In this document: piece by piece, positions 52,967 through 59,576 of the stretch | Numbering within the stretch: the stretch's first letter is position 1 | Layout of the letters: the number at the start of each line of letters is the position of its first letter | DNA from: Chitinophagaceae bacterium | GTDB lineage: Bacteria; Bacteroidota; Bacteroidia; Chitinophagales; Chitinophagaceae | Assembly: GCA_019752045.1 (NCBI GenBank) | Contig: JAIEMP010000001.1 | Coordinates: forward strand, 62,001 to 126,000 | Length of the DNA: 64,000 nt | Reading direction: 5' to 3' | The notes under the pieces: model-generated | What the model saw: the letters and a program-made list of their open reading frames with translations, nothing else | Databases searched by the model: none | What the model was told of the DNA's origin: nothing | Position numbers and translations under genes: made by a program

Positions 52967-53917
52967 ATGAAATATCTATCTACCCTCTTACTTCTTTTCT
53001 TGTTGCAATCTGCTTTTGCACAATCCAACAATCAGTCCGACACATCAATTCAAAATTTATTACGGCATTATGTAACCGCACTTGCACATGATTCTATGCA
53101 GGGCAGAAAGACCGGCTCTTCGGGCATGTATAAAGCCGCTGCATTTATTGCTAATGAAATGAAAGCTGCGGGTTTAAAAACTGCGGCCGGCAATGACGGC
53201 TATGCTCAGTTATTTACAGCAGATGGGTTATCTGCTGTAAATGTTATGGGTGTTTTGGAGGGACAGGAATTAAAAGATGAAGTAGTCATTATCTGTGCAC
53301 ATTATGACCATATCGGTCTGTCTGAAAATAAAAAAGATTCGATTTATAACGGAGCAAATGATAATGCCAGCGGAACAGCCGCCCTGCTTTTTCTTGCAGC
53401 ACAATTAAAAAAACTACAACCAAAAAGGACCCTCATTTTTATTGCATTCAGCGGAGAAGAAATGGGATTGCTCGGTTCGAAATATGTTGCATCAATAGTT
53501 GATCCTGTTAAAATAAAAGCGGTAATCAACTTTGAAATGCTTGGTATTCCTTCAGGAAAACGGGCATTTATTACAGGCGCTAACTATGGCAATTTCTTCA
53601 GTGTACTGAATAAAGAACTGGCAAAAAAAGATCTGCAGAAATATGGCAAATATTTTTTTAGAAGAGCTCCTGAAGATATAAGAATGCTTTTTACACGAAG
53701 TGATAATTACCCGTTTGCATTAAAGGGAATACCTGCACACACCATTTATGTGACTGATGATGAGAATAAACATTATCACAAAGAATCGGACGAAGCACAT
53801 ACACTGAACTATTCATTTATGACAGAAGTTGTTGAAGCAGCTTTCATCGCAATTCAACCGATTGTAAATGGCGAGGTTGAATTAAAAAAGATTGTTGTTA
53901 GACCGGGTAGATATTAA
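52967..53917 (+). CDS. M28-family zinc aminopeptidase
   Basis: 316 residues from ATG 52967, which begins a signal peptide (MKYLSTLLLLFLLQSAFAQ); an 18-residue longer frame is not supported. M28 zinc ligands: CAHYDHIG (His, Asp region), GANDNASGTAALLFLAA (bridging Asp), FSGEEMGLLGSKY (catalytic Glu-Glu), INFEMLG, and H in AHTIYVTDDENKHYH. It removes amino-acid residues from peptides in the periplasm or outside. A signal to the left is degenerate. Next comes the palindrome array (see findings). Confidence 0.9.
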   Translation: MKYLSTLLLLFLLQSAFAQSNNQSDTSIQNLLRHYVTALAHDSMQGRKTGSSGMYKAAAFIANEMKAAGLKTAAGNDGYAQLFTADGLSAVNVMGVLEGQELKDEVVIICAHYDHIGLSENKKDSIYNGANDNASGTAALLFLAAQLKKLQPKRTLIFIAFSGEEMGLLGSKYVASIVDPVKIKAVINFEMLGIPSGKRAFITGANYGNFFSVLNKELAKKDLQKYGKYFFRRAPEDIRMLFTRSDNYPFALKGIPAHTIYVTDDENKHYHKESDEAHTLNYSFMTEVVEAAFIAIQPIVNGEVELKKIVVRPGRY

Positions 53918-53945
53918 AGGTTATTGATCTAATACCGATGCCTTA

Positions 53946-54015
53946 GTTCGTGGCCCACGAAACACTTCCATAATTATTCAATTCCGGTCCGTGAAACACG
54001 AAACGGGGCTTTAAC
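53946..54015 (+). repeat. Cassette-array palindrome A
   Basis: Left arm about 53946-53963 (GTTCGTGgcCCACGAAAC), a 20-base A/T-rich spacer, right arm 53984-54009 (CCGG-TCCGTG, AAA, CACG-AAA-CGG-GGC) and a CTTTAAC end at 54009-54015. The first of five loci in the same orientation. Confidence 0.7.
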
Positions 54016-54078
54016 TTAAATGAAATTTATATAAGAAGGTGCTTAAATTTATGAGCAAAAAGACATTTTAAAACAATC

Positions 54079-54753
54079 ATGAACTCAATTTTAATCTTTG
54101 GGACATTTATAATTCTGACAAGCTGTAACTTGACGGAAAGAAAAAATACACAACTAACAGCAAAAGACAGTATTACTTCTCAAATAGATACTGCATTTTC
54201 AGAGAACAGCAGTATTGGAAATTCATCTTTCAGTGATACGTATGATAGTTTAGCCAGAGCATATGTTGACACTTCGACTTTACAGGGAAAGCGAAGTTGG
54301 CTTATGAACCGGTTTTTAATAGAAAACGGACTGTCGTCGCCGGATTATGACACACTGTTTGATTTAACTTACGATGGTTTTAAAGATTATGTTATAGGTT
54401 ATTACGGCAAATCTGGAACAGGAATTAAGAATAAAGTAAAGGTTTACCTTTTCAACCCGAAAAAACAATATTACTTTTTAGACGAGCAACTTTCAGACTT
54501 ACCAAATCCGACTTTTTATATAAAGCAAAAAAAGATAACTGGATTTTATATTGGGAATGGTGGCGGTGGCGGTGGTAGACTTGAATGGATTAATAACAAA
54601 TGGACAAGTACAAAAGAGTTTGACGTTGATAAAGAGGGTGACAGTACAAAATGGAAAATTAGCTACCCATTAAAAAAGAAAAAAGAGGTTATAGTTAGAC
54701 CATTTCAAATGATACCGCCCGAAGAAGTTTTGGAAACAGGCATTAAATGGTAA
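54079..54753 (+). CDS. Lipoprotein of unknown function in the palindrome array
   Basis: 224 residues. Lipobox LTSC at residue about 14 (MNSILIFGTFIILTSC). Mature part: LMNRFLIENGLSSPDYDTLFDLTYDGFKDYVIGYYGKSGTGIKNKVKVYLFNPKKQYYFLDEQL, and a Gly run IGNGGGGGGRLEW, followed by a final helical tail. The D-x-T-x-D-G-F/x-D stretch is reminiscent of calcium-binding or WG-repeat-like lipoproteins, but I name no family. It is bracketed by palindromes A and B. Confidence 0.7.
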   Translation: MNSILIFGTFIILTSCNLTERKNTQLTAKDSITSQIDTAFSENSSIGNSSFSDTYDSLARAYVDTSTLQGKRSWLMNRFLIENGLSSPDYDTLFDLTYDGFKDYVIGYYGKSGTGIKNKVKVYLFNPKKQYYFLDEQLSDLPNPTFYIKQKKITGFYIGNGGGGGGRLEWINNKWTSTKEFDVDKEGDSTKWKISYPLKKKKEVIVRPFQMIPPEEVLETGIKW

Positions 54754-54780
54754 GAATAAAAACGACCGTACAAAAAAAGT

Positions 54781-54863
54781 TTTTAACCCATTGTTCATGT
54801 CTTACGAACCATTTCCATATCATCCAATTCCGGTCCGTGAAGACACGAACCGGGGCGTTGGAA
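54781..54863 (+). repeat. Cassette-array palindrome B
   Basis: 83 bases, the best-kept copy. Left end TTTTAAC (54781-54787) pairs completely with right end GTTGGAA (54857-54863, with two G-T pairs), like the R-boxes of integron attC sites. Left arm GTTCATGTCTTACGAAC (54793-54809); right arm CCGGTCCGTG (54830-54839) and CACGAACCGG (54844-54853) plus GGC. Confidence 0.75.
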
Positions 54864-54882
54864 AAAAGTTTTAACTTAGATC

Positions 54883-55263
54883 ATGACTTTCAACACATCA
54901 ATGCCACCCTCACTTCGACCATATTATGAGAAGGAACTAAGCGCTTATACTTCTTTATTGCAAGAAAACAAATTGCAACAAGCATGGCGCCATCTTGAGA
55001 AGGCTCATGTTATCGGTCAGGCTTACCCATACCAGCACAGTTATGTACATTGGAAAATGCTGCAGTTTGGCATAAAAATAAAAAGCCCAAAAGAAGTGGC
55101 AGGACAAATTCCCCGTCTTTTGATTGGCGGGATAAAATCGTTTGTTGGCACAATCCCGGTTGGCAATACGGGTGGAGCAGATATACCACCACTAAAACAA
55201 CTTCCTATTGAACAGGAGATAATCGAAATATTTAAAAAAGCAGGCATTAATCCACCCAATTAG
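54883..55263 (+). CDS. DUF3703 domain protein
   Basis: 126 residues (an alternative start MPPSLRPYY at 54901 is possible). Family pattern: LQENKLQQAWRHLEKAHVIGQAYPYQHSYVHWKML, then PKEVAGQIPRLLIGGIKSFVGTIPVGNTGGADIPPLKQLPIEQE, which I recognise as DUF3703 (about 120 residues, His/Trp-rich, unknown function). No signal or membrane segment. Found between palindromes B and C, together with a lipoprotein gene that follows after 84 bases. Confidence 0.8.
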   Translation: MTFNTSMPPSLRPYYEKELSAYTSLLQENKLQQAWRHLEKAHVIGQAYPYQHSYVHWKMLQFGIKIKSPKEVAGQIPRLLIGGIKSFVGTIPVGNTGGADIPPLKQLPIEQEIIEIFKKAGINPPN

Positions 55264-55347
55264 AAATAATCAACATTTTATTTGATAATATAAATTTATT
55301 CAGTTGTTCTTATCTTAAGAATTTTATAAACCTACATAAAATGAACT

Positions 55348-55728
55348 ATGATAATACTGAATTTACAACTGCTATTTAGATTAATATTTGTTTCCATGCT
55401 GATTATTTCTTGTAAAAAAGATGAAGTAAAAGTTACTACCTCATCATTAGAAATAACGCTGAAGAAAAATGAGGCGTATACACTTGACTTGGGAAGTTTG
55501 TGCGACGAATGTGGTTTGTTAATAAACAAACAGGCAAAATATTTCTTAACCAGTGAGATTAGGTTAGACACAACAAGCCAGAGGCTTTACTTCATTTATC
55601 TATATAAACCGGCTGTTGATTATACCGGTACAGATGAAGTAGAAATTAAGAGTTCATCAGGCTCCGATGGTTCAAGCCCAAACAACAACATTCATTTGAA
55701 AACAATAAGGTTTACAGTAACAAACTAA
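55348..55728 (+). CDS. Small putative lipoprotein
   Basis: 126 residues. Signal MIILNLQLLFRLIFVSMLIISC with lipobox IISC. The mature domain is beta-rich: VKVTTSSLEITLKKNEAYTLDLGSLCDECGLLINKQAKYFLTSEIRLD, and a hydrophilic tail with SSSGSDGSSPNNN and IRFTVTN. The CDEC pair suggests a metal site or disulfide. I recognise no family. Encoded in the array between palindromes B and C. Confidence 0.7.
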   Translation: MIILNLQLLFRLIFVSMLIISCKKDEVKVTTSSLEITLKKNEAYTLDLGSLCDECGLLINKQAKYFLTSEIRLDTTSQRLYFIYLYKPAVDYTGTDEVEIKSSSGSDGSSPNNNIHLKTIRFTVTN

Positions 55729-55733
55729 ATATC

Positions 55734-55868
55734 TCCTTAATGCCATAATTCCTGTCCCACTAACTACTTCCATATCTCCCGATTCCTGTTCATGTCTTTA
55801 ATGCCGTGGTTTGTGTCTCAAAAACCATTTCCATTTTCATCCAATTCCGGTCCGTAAAAAACCACCCT
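55734..55868 (+). repeat. Cassette-array palindrome C, two degenerate copies in tandem
   Basis: Copy C1 (about 55734-55796) and copy C2 (about 55797-55868) both begin TTAATGCC and keep the ACCATTTCC / CCATATC and CCAATTCC spacer wording. C2 has the left arm GTGGTTTGTGTCTCA and a decayed right arm CCGGTCCGTAAAAAACCAC. They are the least conserved copies. Confidence 0.55.
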
Positions 55869-55957
55869 TGTGTTTATGCGATCTCAAGCTGAATTGAAAT
55901 ATTATAGAAGAACGGTTGTATTTTTAGTGACAAGTTAAAAACCCCTAAAGCCATTCG

Positions 55958-56572
55958 ATGAAAGTACTTTTGACAATAATAATGATAAATACTCTCCAGA
56001 TCTGCTATTCACAGAAGACAGACACAACTTCTCCAATTTCAAGCTACAAATACATCTGCCAGTCTTCCAACCAAATTGAAATTGCATTAACAAGATCGGG
56101 GACTATGACGGGTGGTTATGAGACAGTCCATCTAACATTTAATGGACACCACTGGACTGCGAAGAAGTTAAATGGCAACATGTCGTTTAAGAAAGTTGTG
56201 ACAACAATCATTAAACCCAAAATAAATTATGATACAGTTATCGCATGCTTAACTCGAAATAATGTATTCAATCTCGACAATCAAGACAATTTGGTATTGA
56301 AAGGAAGTGTTGATGACGGCATAAACTATACATTGACATACAAGGTGGCTGATACATGTCGTACATATTACTTTAATAATCCTGAATATTACAAAGAGTG
56401 GAATAAGAATGTACAAGCTCTTGATAACTACATCAATATCATCAGAATTTTATTTGATGATTTTACTTCTACAGCTCTTATCTCAAGACTCATTCCAAAA
56501 TCAACTATTCCCGATCCGTTTACACCATGGTTCGTGTCTCACGAACCATTTACATTCAATTCCGGTACGTGA
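55958..56572 (+). CDS. Hypothetical secreted protein, 3' end inside palindrome D
   Basis: 204 residues. Signal-like start MKVLLTIIMINTLQICYSQ. The middle is beta-rich: SYKYICQSSNQIEIALTRSGTMTGGYETVHLTFNG; then KPKINYDTVIACLTRNNVFNLDNQDNLVLKGSVDDGINYTLTYKVADTCRTYYFN; helical end. No family recognised. The last 16-18 residues (FTPWFVSHEPFTFNSGT) are encoded by palindrome D, so the original stop was probably replaced when the element arrived. Confidence 0.65.
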   Translation: MKVLLTIIMINTLQICYSQKTDTTSPISSYKYICQSSNQIEIALTRSGTMTGGYETVHLTFNGHHWTAKKLNGNMSFKKVVTTIIKPKINYDTVIACLTRNNVFNLDNQDNLVLKGSVDDGINYTLTYKVADTCRTYYFNNPEYYKEWNKNVQALDNYINIIRILFDDFTSTALISRLIPKSTIPDPFTPWFVSHEPFTFNSGT

Positions 56573-56595
56573 AGACAGGAACCGGGGCGTTGGAA
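56529..56595 (+). repeat. Cassette-array palindrome D
   Basis: Left arm GGTTCGTGTCTCACGAACC (56529-56547), spacer, right arm CCGGTACGTG (56562-56571) and GGAACCGGGGC (56578-56588), then GTTGGAA (56589-56595), identical to the right end of B. Left partner box AATCAAC at 56499-56505 pairs over five bases. Confidence 0.7.
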
Positions 56596-56604
56596 ATAAA
56601 AAAA

Positions 56605-56628
56605 GCCGGAAAATTTTCCGGCTTTTTT
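56605..56628. terminator. Bidirectional terminator within the array
   Basis: Perfect 18-base palindrome GCCGGAAAATTTTCCGGC (56605-56622) flanked by A-run and T-run. Ends the plus-strand gene and the convergent lipoprotein gene. Confidence 0.85.
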
Positions 56629-56632
56629 TATT

Positions 56633-56995
56633 TTATTTTCTGATGAGAAAGCGTTGCGTTATTTTTCCACCGAGTTGATCGTACACATCAATGATGATGT
56701 AAGTGTTGGCAGTAATGCCTGTAACCGGATAAGAATAATCGTATTCGGTTTTATTTTTTGCAGTTGATTCGTCAACCAGAAAAGGAGTGCTCTGTCCTTC
56801 CTTAGTGAGTGTTACCTTATCAAGCCGTACTGCAGAACTGATATGACCAGTAATGCTGTATTCCCCATTGGCATTTGCTGTGCCTTCTGCCACATTACCG
56901 GTAAACGTCAATTGAAGTTTAGTGCTTTGTTTTTTGCAAGAGAGGGTAAACAACATGGCTGTTAAAGCCAGCAGGATAAAAGATTTCATTTTCAT
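56633..56995 (-). CDS. Small lipoprotein, opposite strand in the array
   Basis: 120 residues. Signal MKMKSFILLALTAMLFTLSC with lipobox TLSC. Then a beta-sandwich: KLQLTFTGNVAEGTANANGEYSITGHISSAVRLDKVTLTKEG, YDYSYPVTGITANTYIIIDVYDQLGGKI. The wording (FTGNVAEGTANANGEYS, ITANTYI) resembles carbohydrate-binding or Ig-like domains. It is the only minus-strand gene between palindromes D and E. Function unknown. Confidence 0.7.
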   Translation of the reverse strand: MKMKSFILLALTAMLFTLSCKKQSTKLQLTFTGNVAEGTANANGEYSITGHISSAVRLDKVTLTKEGQSTPFLVDESTAKNKTEYDYSYPVTGITANTYIIIDVYDQLGGKITQRFLIRK

Positions 56996-57211
56996 TGTTA
57001 CAGATTTTTAATTTAATGTTGAGACAGCCTCTAAACGAAAATGGTTGCTTTTTATTATAAAAATCCCTTTCTTTCAATGAATAAAAGTAAAAAACGATTG
57101 CCCGGTATCGTAGATTTACGAAACAAGCCATTATCATTTGCTGATGGACAATGAGGCATGTGGTCTCCGGCTTAGATTGATTAAAGGAAACATCATTTAC
57201 CTTCATAAAAC

Positions 57212-57604
57212 ATGCAAAAAGAAATTCAGCAATACAACGAAAAACAGATTGAAAACGATAAAGAAATCTGTCATCTGCTTGCTGCAACTATTGACAGCAA
57301 GTTACCCGAAGCAGAAAGTAAAATATGGCATGCCCACCCTGTTTGGTTTTTAGAGGGTAATCCCATTGTTGGCTACAGTAAACAAAAGGCAGGGATACGG
57401 CTCATGTTCTGGAGCGGTGCTGATTTTGAAGAAGACCTGCTGGATGTCCGGGGTAAAAAATTTAAAGATGCATCTGTTTTTTACAACCATCTTTCTGAAG
57501 TGAACATAAAAGATCTTACCCGTTGCTTGAAAAAATCAAAAGACATCCAATGGGATTATAAAAACATCGTGAAGCGGAAGGGGAAATTAATACGATTGAA
57601 GTAA
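57212..57604 (+). CDS. DUF1801-like (YdhG family) protein
   Basis: 130 residues. Pattern: helical start (MQKEIQQYNEKQIENDKEICHLLAATIDSKLP), then SKIWHAHPVWFLEGNPIVGYSKQKAGIRLMFWSGADFEEDLLDVRGKKFKDASVFYNHLSEVNIKDLTRCLKKSK, which is the DUF1801 pattern of a small alpha/beta domain (W-x-G-x-P, FWSGADFEE, KF-K). No signal or membrane part. The role is not known; DUF1801 proteins are often in accessory regions. It is the second gene between palindromes D and E. Confidence 0.75.
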   Translation: MQKEIQQYNEKQIENDKEICHLLAATIDSKLPEAESKIWHAHPVWFLEGNPIVGYSKQKAGIRLMFWSGADFEEDLLDVRGKKFKDASVFYNHLSEVNIKDLTRCLKKSKDIQWDYKNIVKRKGKLIRLK

Positions 57605-57615
57605 ATTTAAACAAA

Positions 57616-57694
57616 TGCAGTAATTCCTAATTTTCGGTACCATTTTTATATCACTTGATTCCGGTCCGTGAAGACACGAACCGGGGCTTTAAAA
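57616..57694 (+). repeat. Cassette-array palindrome E
   Basis: Right arm CCGGTCCGTG (57661-57670) and CACGAACCGG (57675-57684) plus GGC, identical over 27 bases to B; ends CTTTAAAA. The left arm is decayed (CAGTAATTCC, CGGTACC). Confidence 0.7.
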
Positions 57695-57725
57695 TAATTT
57701 TACACATCACTTTAAACCTTAAGGC

Positions 57726-58091
57726 ATGAACAGCACTGCACATCATGATGAGAAGATTGCAAAAATGAGCTTCGCTTCGGTCTATCCGCATTACATAACA
57801 AAAGTGGAAAAGAAAGGACGTACAAAAGAAGAATTACACGAGGTGATTGAATGGCTTACCGGCTTCAATGAAAAAAAGCTTACTAAACTCATAGATGAAA
57901 AAGTAAGCTTTGAAGATTTTTTTCAACAGGCGAAACTAAACCCGAATGCAAAACTCATCACAGGTGTTATCTGCGGCTACCGGGTGGAAGAAATCACAAA
58001 CCCCATCACACAAAAGGCCCGGTATTTAGACAAGCTGGTTGATGAACTGGCCAAAGGACGTACAATGGAAAAGATTTTACGTGTTGTGTAA
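57726..58091 (+). CDS. DUF2200 domain protein
   Basis: 121 residues. Matches DUF2200: KIAKMSFASVYPHYITKVEKKGRTKEELHEVIEWLTGF, VSFEDFFQQAKLNPNAKLITGVICGYRVEEI, KARYLDKLVDELAKGRTMEKIL. Hydrophilic, cytoplasmic. No catalytic motif. It is the last gene of the array; its own start lies 32 bases after palindrome E. The DUF2200 family is small and widespread. Confidence 0.85.
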   Translation: MNSTAHHDEKIAKMSFASVYPHYITKVEKKGRTKEELHEVIEWLTGFNEKKLTKLIDEKVSFEDFFQQAKLNPNAKLITGVICGYRVEEITNPITQKARYLDKLVDELAKGRTMEKILRVV

Positions 58092-58207
58092 ATTGATATA
58101 TCCGGTATTAAGTTTTACACTCCTGTTATTCTGCACCAAAAAATAAAATCTGTTGCCGGCAATTTTATTATAGACTGACTGTTGGAGAAATCCCGGATTA
58201 CTTAGTG

Positions 58208-58293
58208 CCCTTTGTGCAAAACTCCGTGTACTTTGTGTTACAGAAAAAATAAAATGCTGCACAATGAACACAAAGGATACACAAAGTTCAGGG
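58208..58293. repeat. Imperfect inverted repeat with CTTTGTG/CACAAAG
   Basis: CCCTTTGTG and GTGTACTTTGTG on the left, CACAAAGG and ACACAAAG on the right. Occupies most of the 317-base gap before the PLP gene. It has the look of a dispersed Bacteroidota intergenic repeat. Nothing else is supported in the gap. Confidence 0.5.
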
Positions 58294-58408
58294 CAATACC
58301 TTTAATCCAAATTAGAAATTACACAGAAAACATTTCTGTACAAACAAAAGCATCCACCTCAGGATTCGTTACTTTTATCGCATCAACCAAATAAAACCGT
58401 CAACAGCT

Positions 58409-59536
58409 ATGGAGTTCTCTACAAGAATCATTCATGAAGACAATATTAAAGACAGCAGCGGTGCAGTAATGTCGCCCATCATTCTTTCAACCACATTTGA
58501 ACGGGGAGAAGATGGCGTCAATTTCCCCAGTGGCTTTTTCTATTCAAGATATGATAACCCCAACCGTCATTCGCTTGAAAGCAAGCTGGCAAAAATGGAA
58601 GGCGGTAGTTCCTGTGTAAGTTTTGCTTCAGGTCTTGCAGCAGCAACGGTGGTGTTTCAAAGTTTAAAAACAGGTGATCATATTATTTTGCCCGATGATA
58701 CTTACTTTTCTATCCGTTCCATTCTTGATACCATGTTTTCCGGATTTGGATTAACGTATACATTGGTTGATATGAGCGATCTCAACAATCTGAAAGCTGC
58801 GTTGCAACCCAACACAAAACTGATCTGGATGGAAACACCATCTAATCCGTTAATAAAAGTAACAGATATTGCTGCCGTTACTGCCATTGCAAAAGCACAT
58901 GATTATTTTACGGTGGCTGATAATACATGGGCAACACCTTTTTATACAAAACCACTGGAACTGGGTGTTGATATTGTACTGCATTCAACTACAAAATATT
59001 TTGGCGGACATAGTGACATTCTTGGAGGCGCTTTGATTTTTGCGGCTGATAATGACCGTTATGAATTCATCAGGGCCTGTCAGAAATTAGGTGGCGCTGT
59101 TCCTTCACCATACGATTGCTGGTTGTTATGCAGAAGTCTTACAACCTTTACTGCACGCATGCCCATCCATACAAACAATGCCATGCAACTGGCTCAGTAT
59201 CTTGAAACACATCCAAAAATTGAACGTGTCTTGTATCCAGGTCTGCCATCGCATCCGCAACATGAAATTGCAAAGCAACAAATGAAAGGAGGCTTTGGCG
59301 GTATGTTATCTATTCTTGTAAAAGGTGAACGAGCTGCAGCGTTAAAACTTGCAACAGATTTACGTTTATTTACACATGCTACCAGTTTAGGTGGTGTTGA
59401 AAGCTTGATTGAACATCGTAAATCAATTGAAGGTCCTGCATCGGCCACACCGGATAATCTGTTGCGGATATCTGTTGGTATTGAACACATCAAAGATCTG
59501 ATTGAAGATTTTGAACAGGCATTAAAAAGTATCTGA
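58409..59536 (+). CDS. Trans-sulfuration PLP enzyme (cystathionine gamma-synthase / methionine gamma-lyase family)
   Basis: 375 residues. PLP-binding Lys in HSTTKYFGGHSDILGGA, Tyr-based phosphate contact YSRYDNPNRHSLESKLAKMEGGSSCVSFASGLAA, ETPSNPLIKVTDI, TVADNTWATPFYTKP and Arg near C-terminus (LRISVGIEHIKDLIEDFEQAL). Family members make or break cystathionine or methionine C-S bonds. It is shorter than cystathionine beta-lyase (about 395) and lacks adjacent genes for O-acyl homoserine synthesis, so the exact reaction cannot be set. Confidence 0.9.
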   Translation: MEFSTRIIHEDNIKDSSGAVMSPIILSTTFERGEDGVNFPSGFFYSRYDNPNRHSLESKLAKMEGGSSCVSFASGLAAATVVFQSLKTGDHIILPDDTYFSIRSILDTMFSGFGLTYTLVDMSDLNNLKAALQPNTKLIWMETPSNPLIKVTDIAAVTAIAKAHDYFTVADNTWATPFYTKPLELGVDIVLHSTTKYFGGHSDILGGALIFAADNDRYEFIRACQKLGGAVPSPYDCWLLCRSLTTFTARMPIHTNNAMQLAQYLETHPKIERVLYPGLPSHPQHEIAKQQMKGGFGGMLSILVKGERAAALKLATDLRLFTHATSLGGVESLIEHRKSIEGPASATPDNLLRISVGIEHIKDLIEDFEQALKSI

Positions 59537-59576
59537 TAATTTTAGAAACCTTTCATCATTGCATAATTAAACAAAC

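Noticed and set aside
53938-57694. A canonical integron with intI
   Set aside because: No tyrosine recombinase with the IntI extension is encoded in the window, and the boxes match RYYYAAC/GTTRRRY only in part (first and last base swapped in B).
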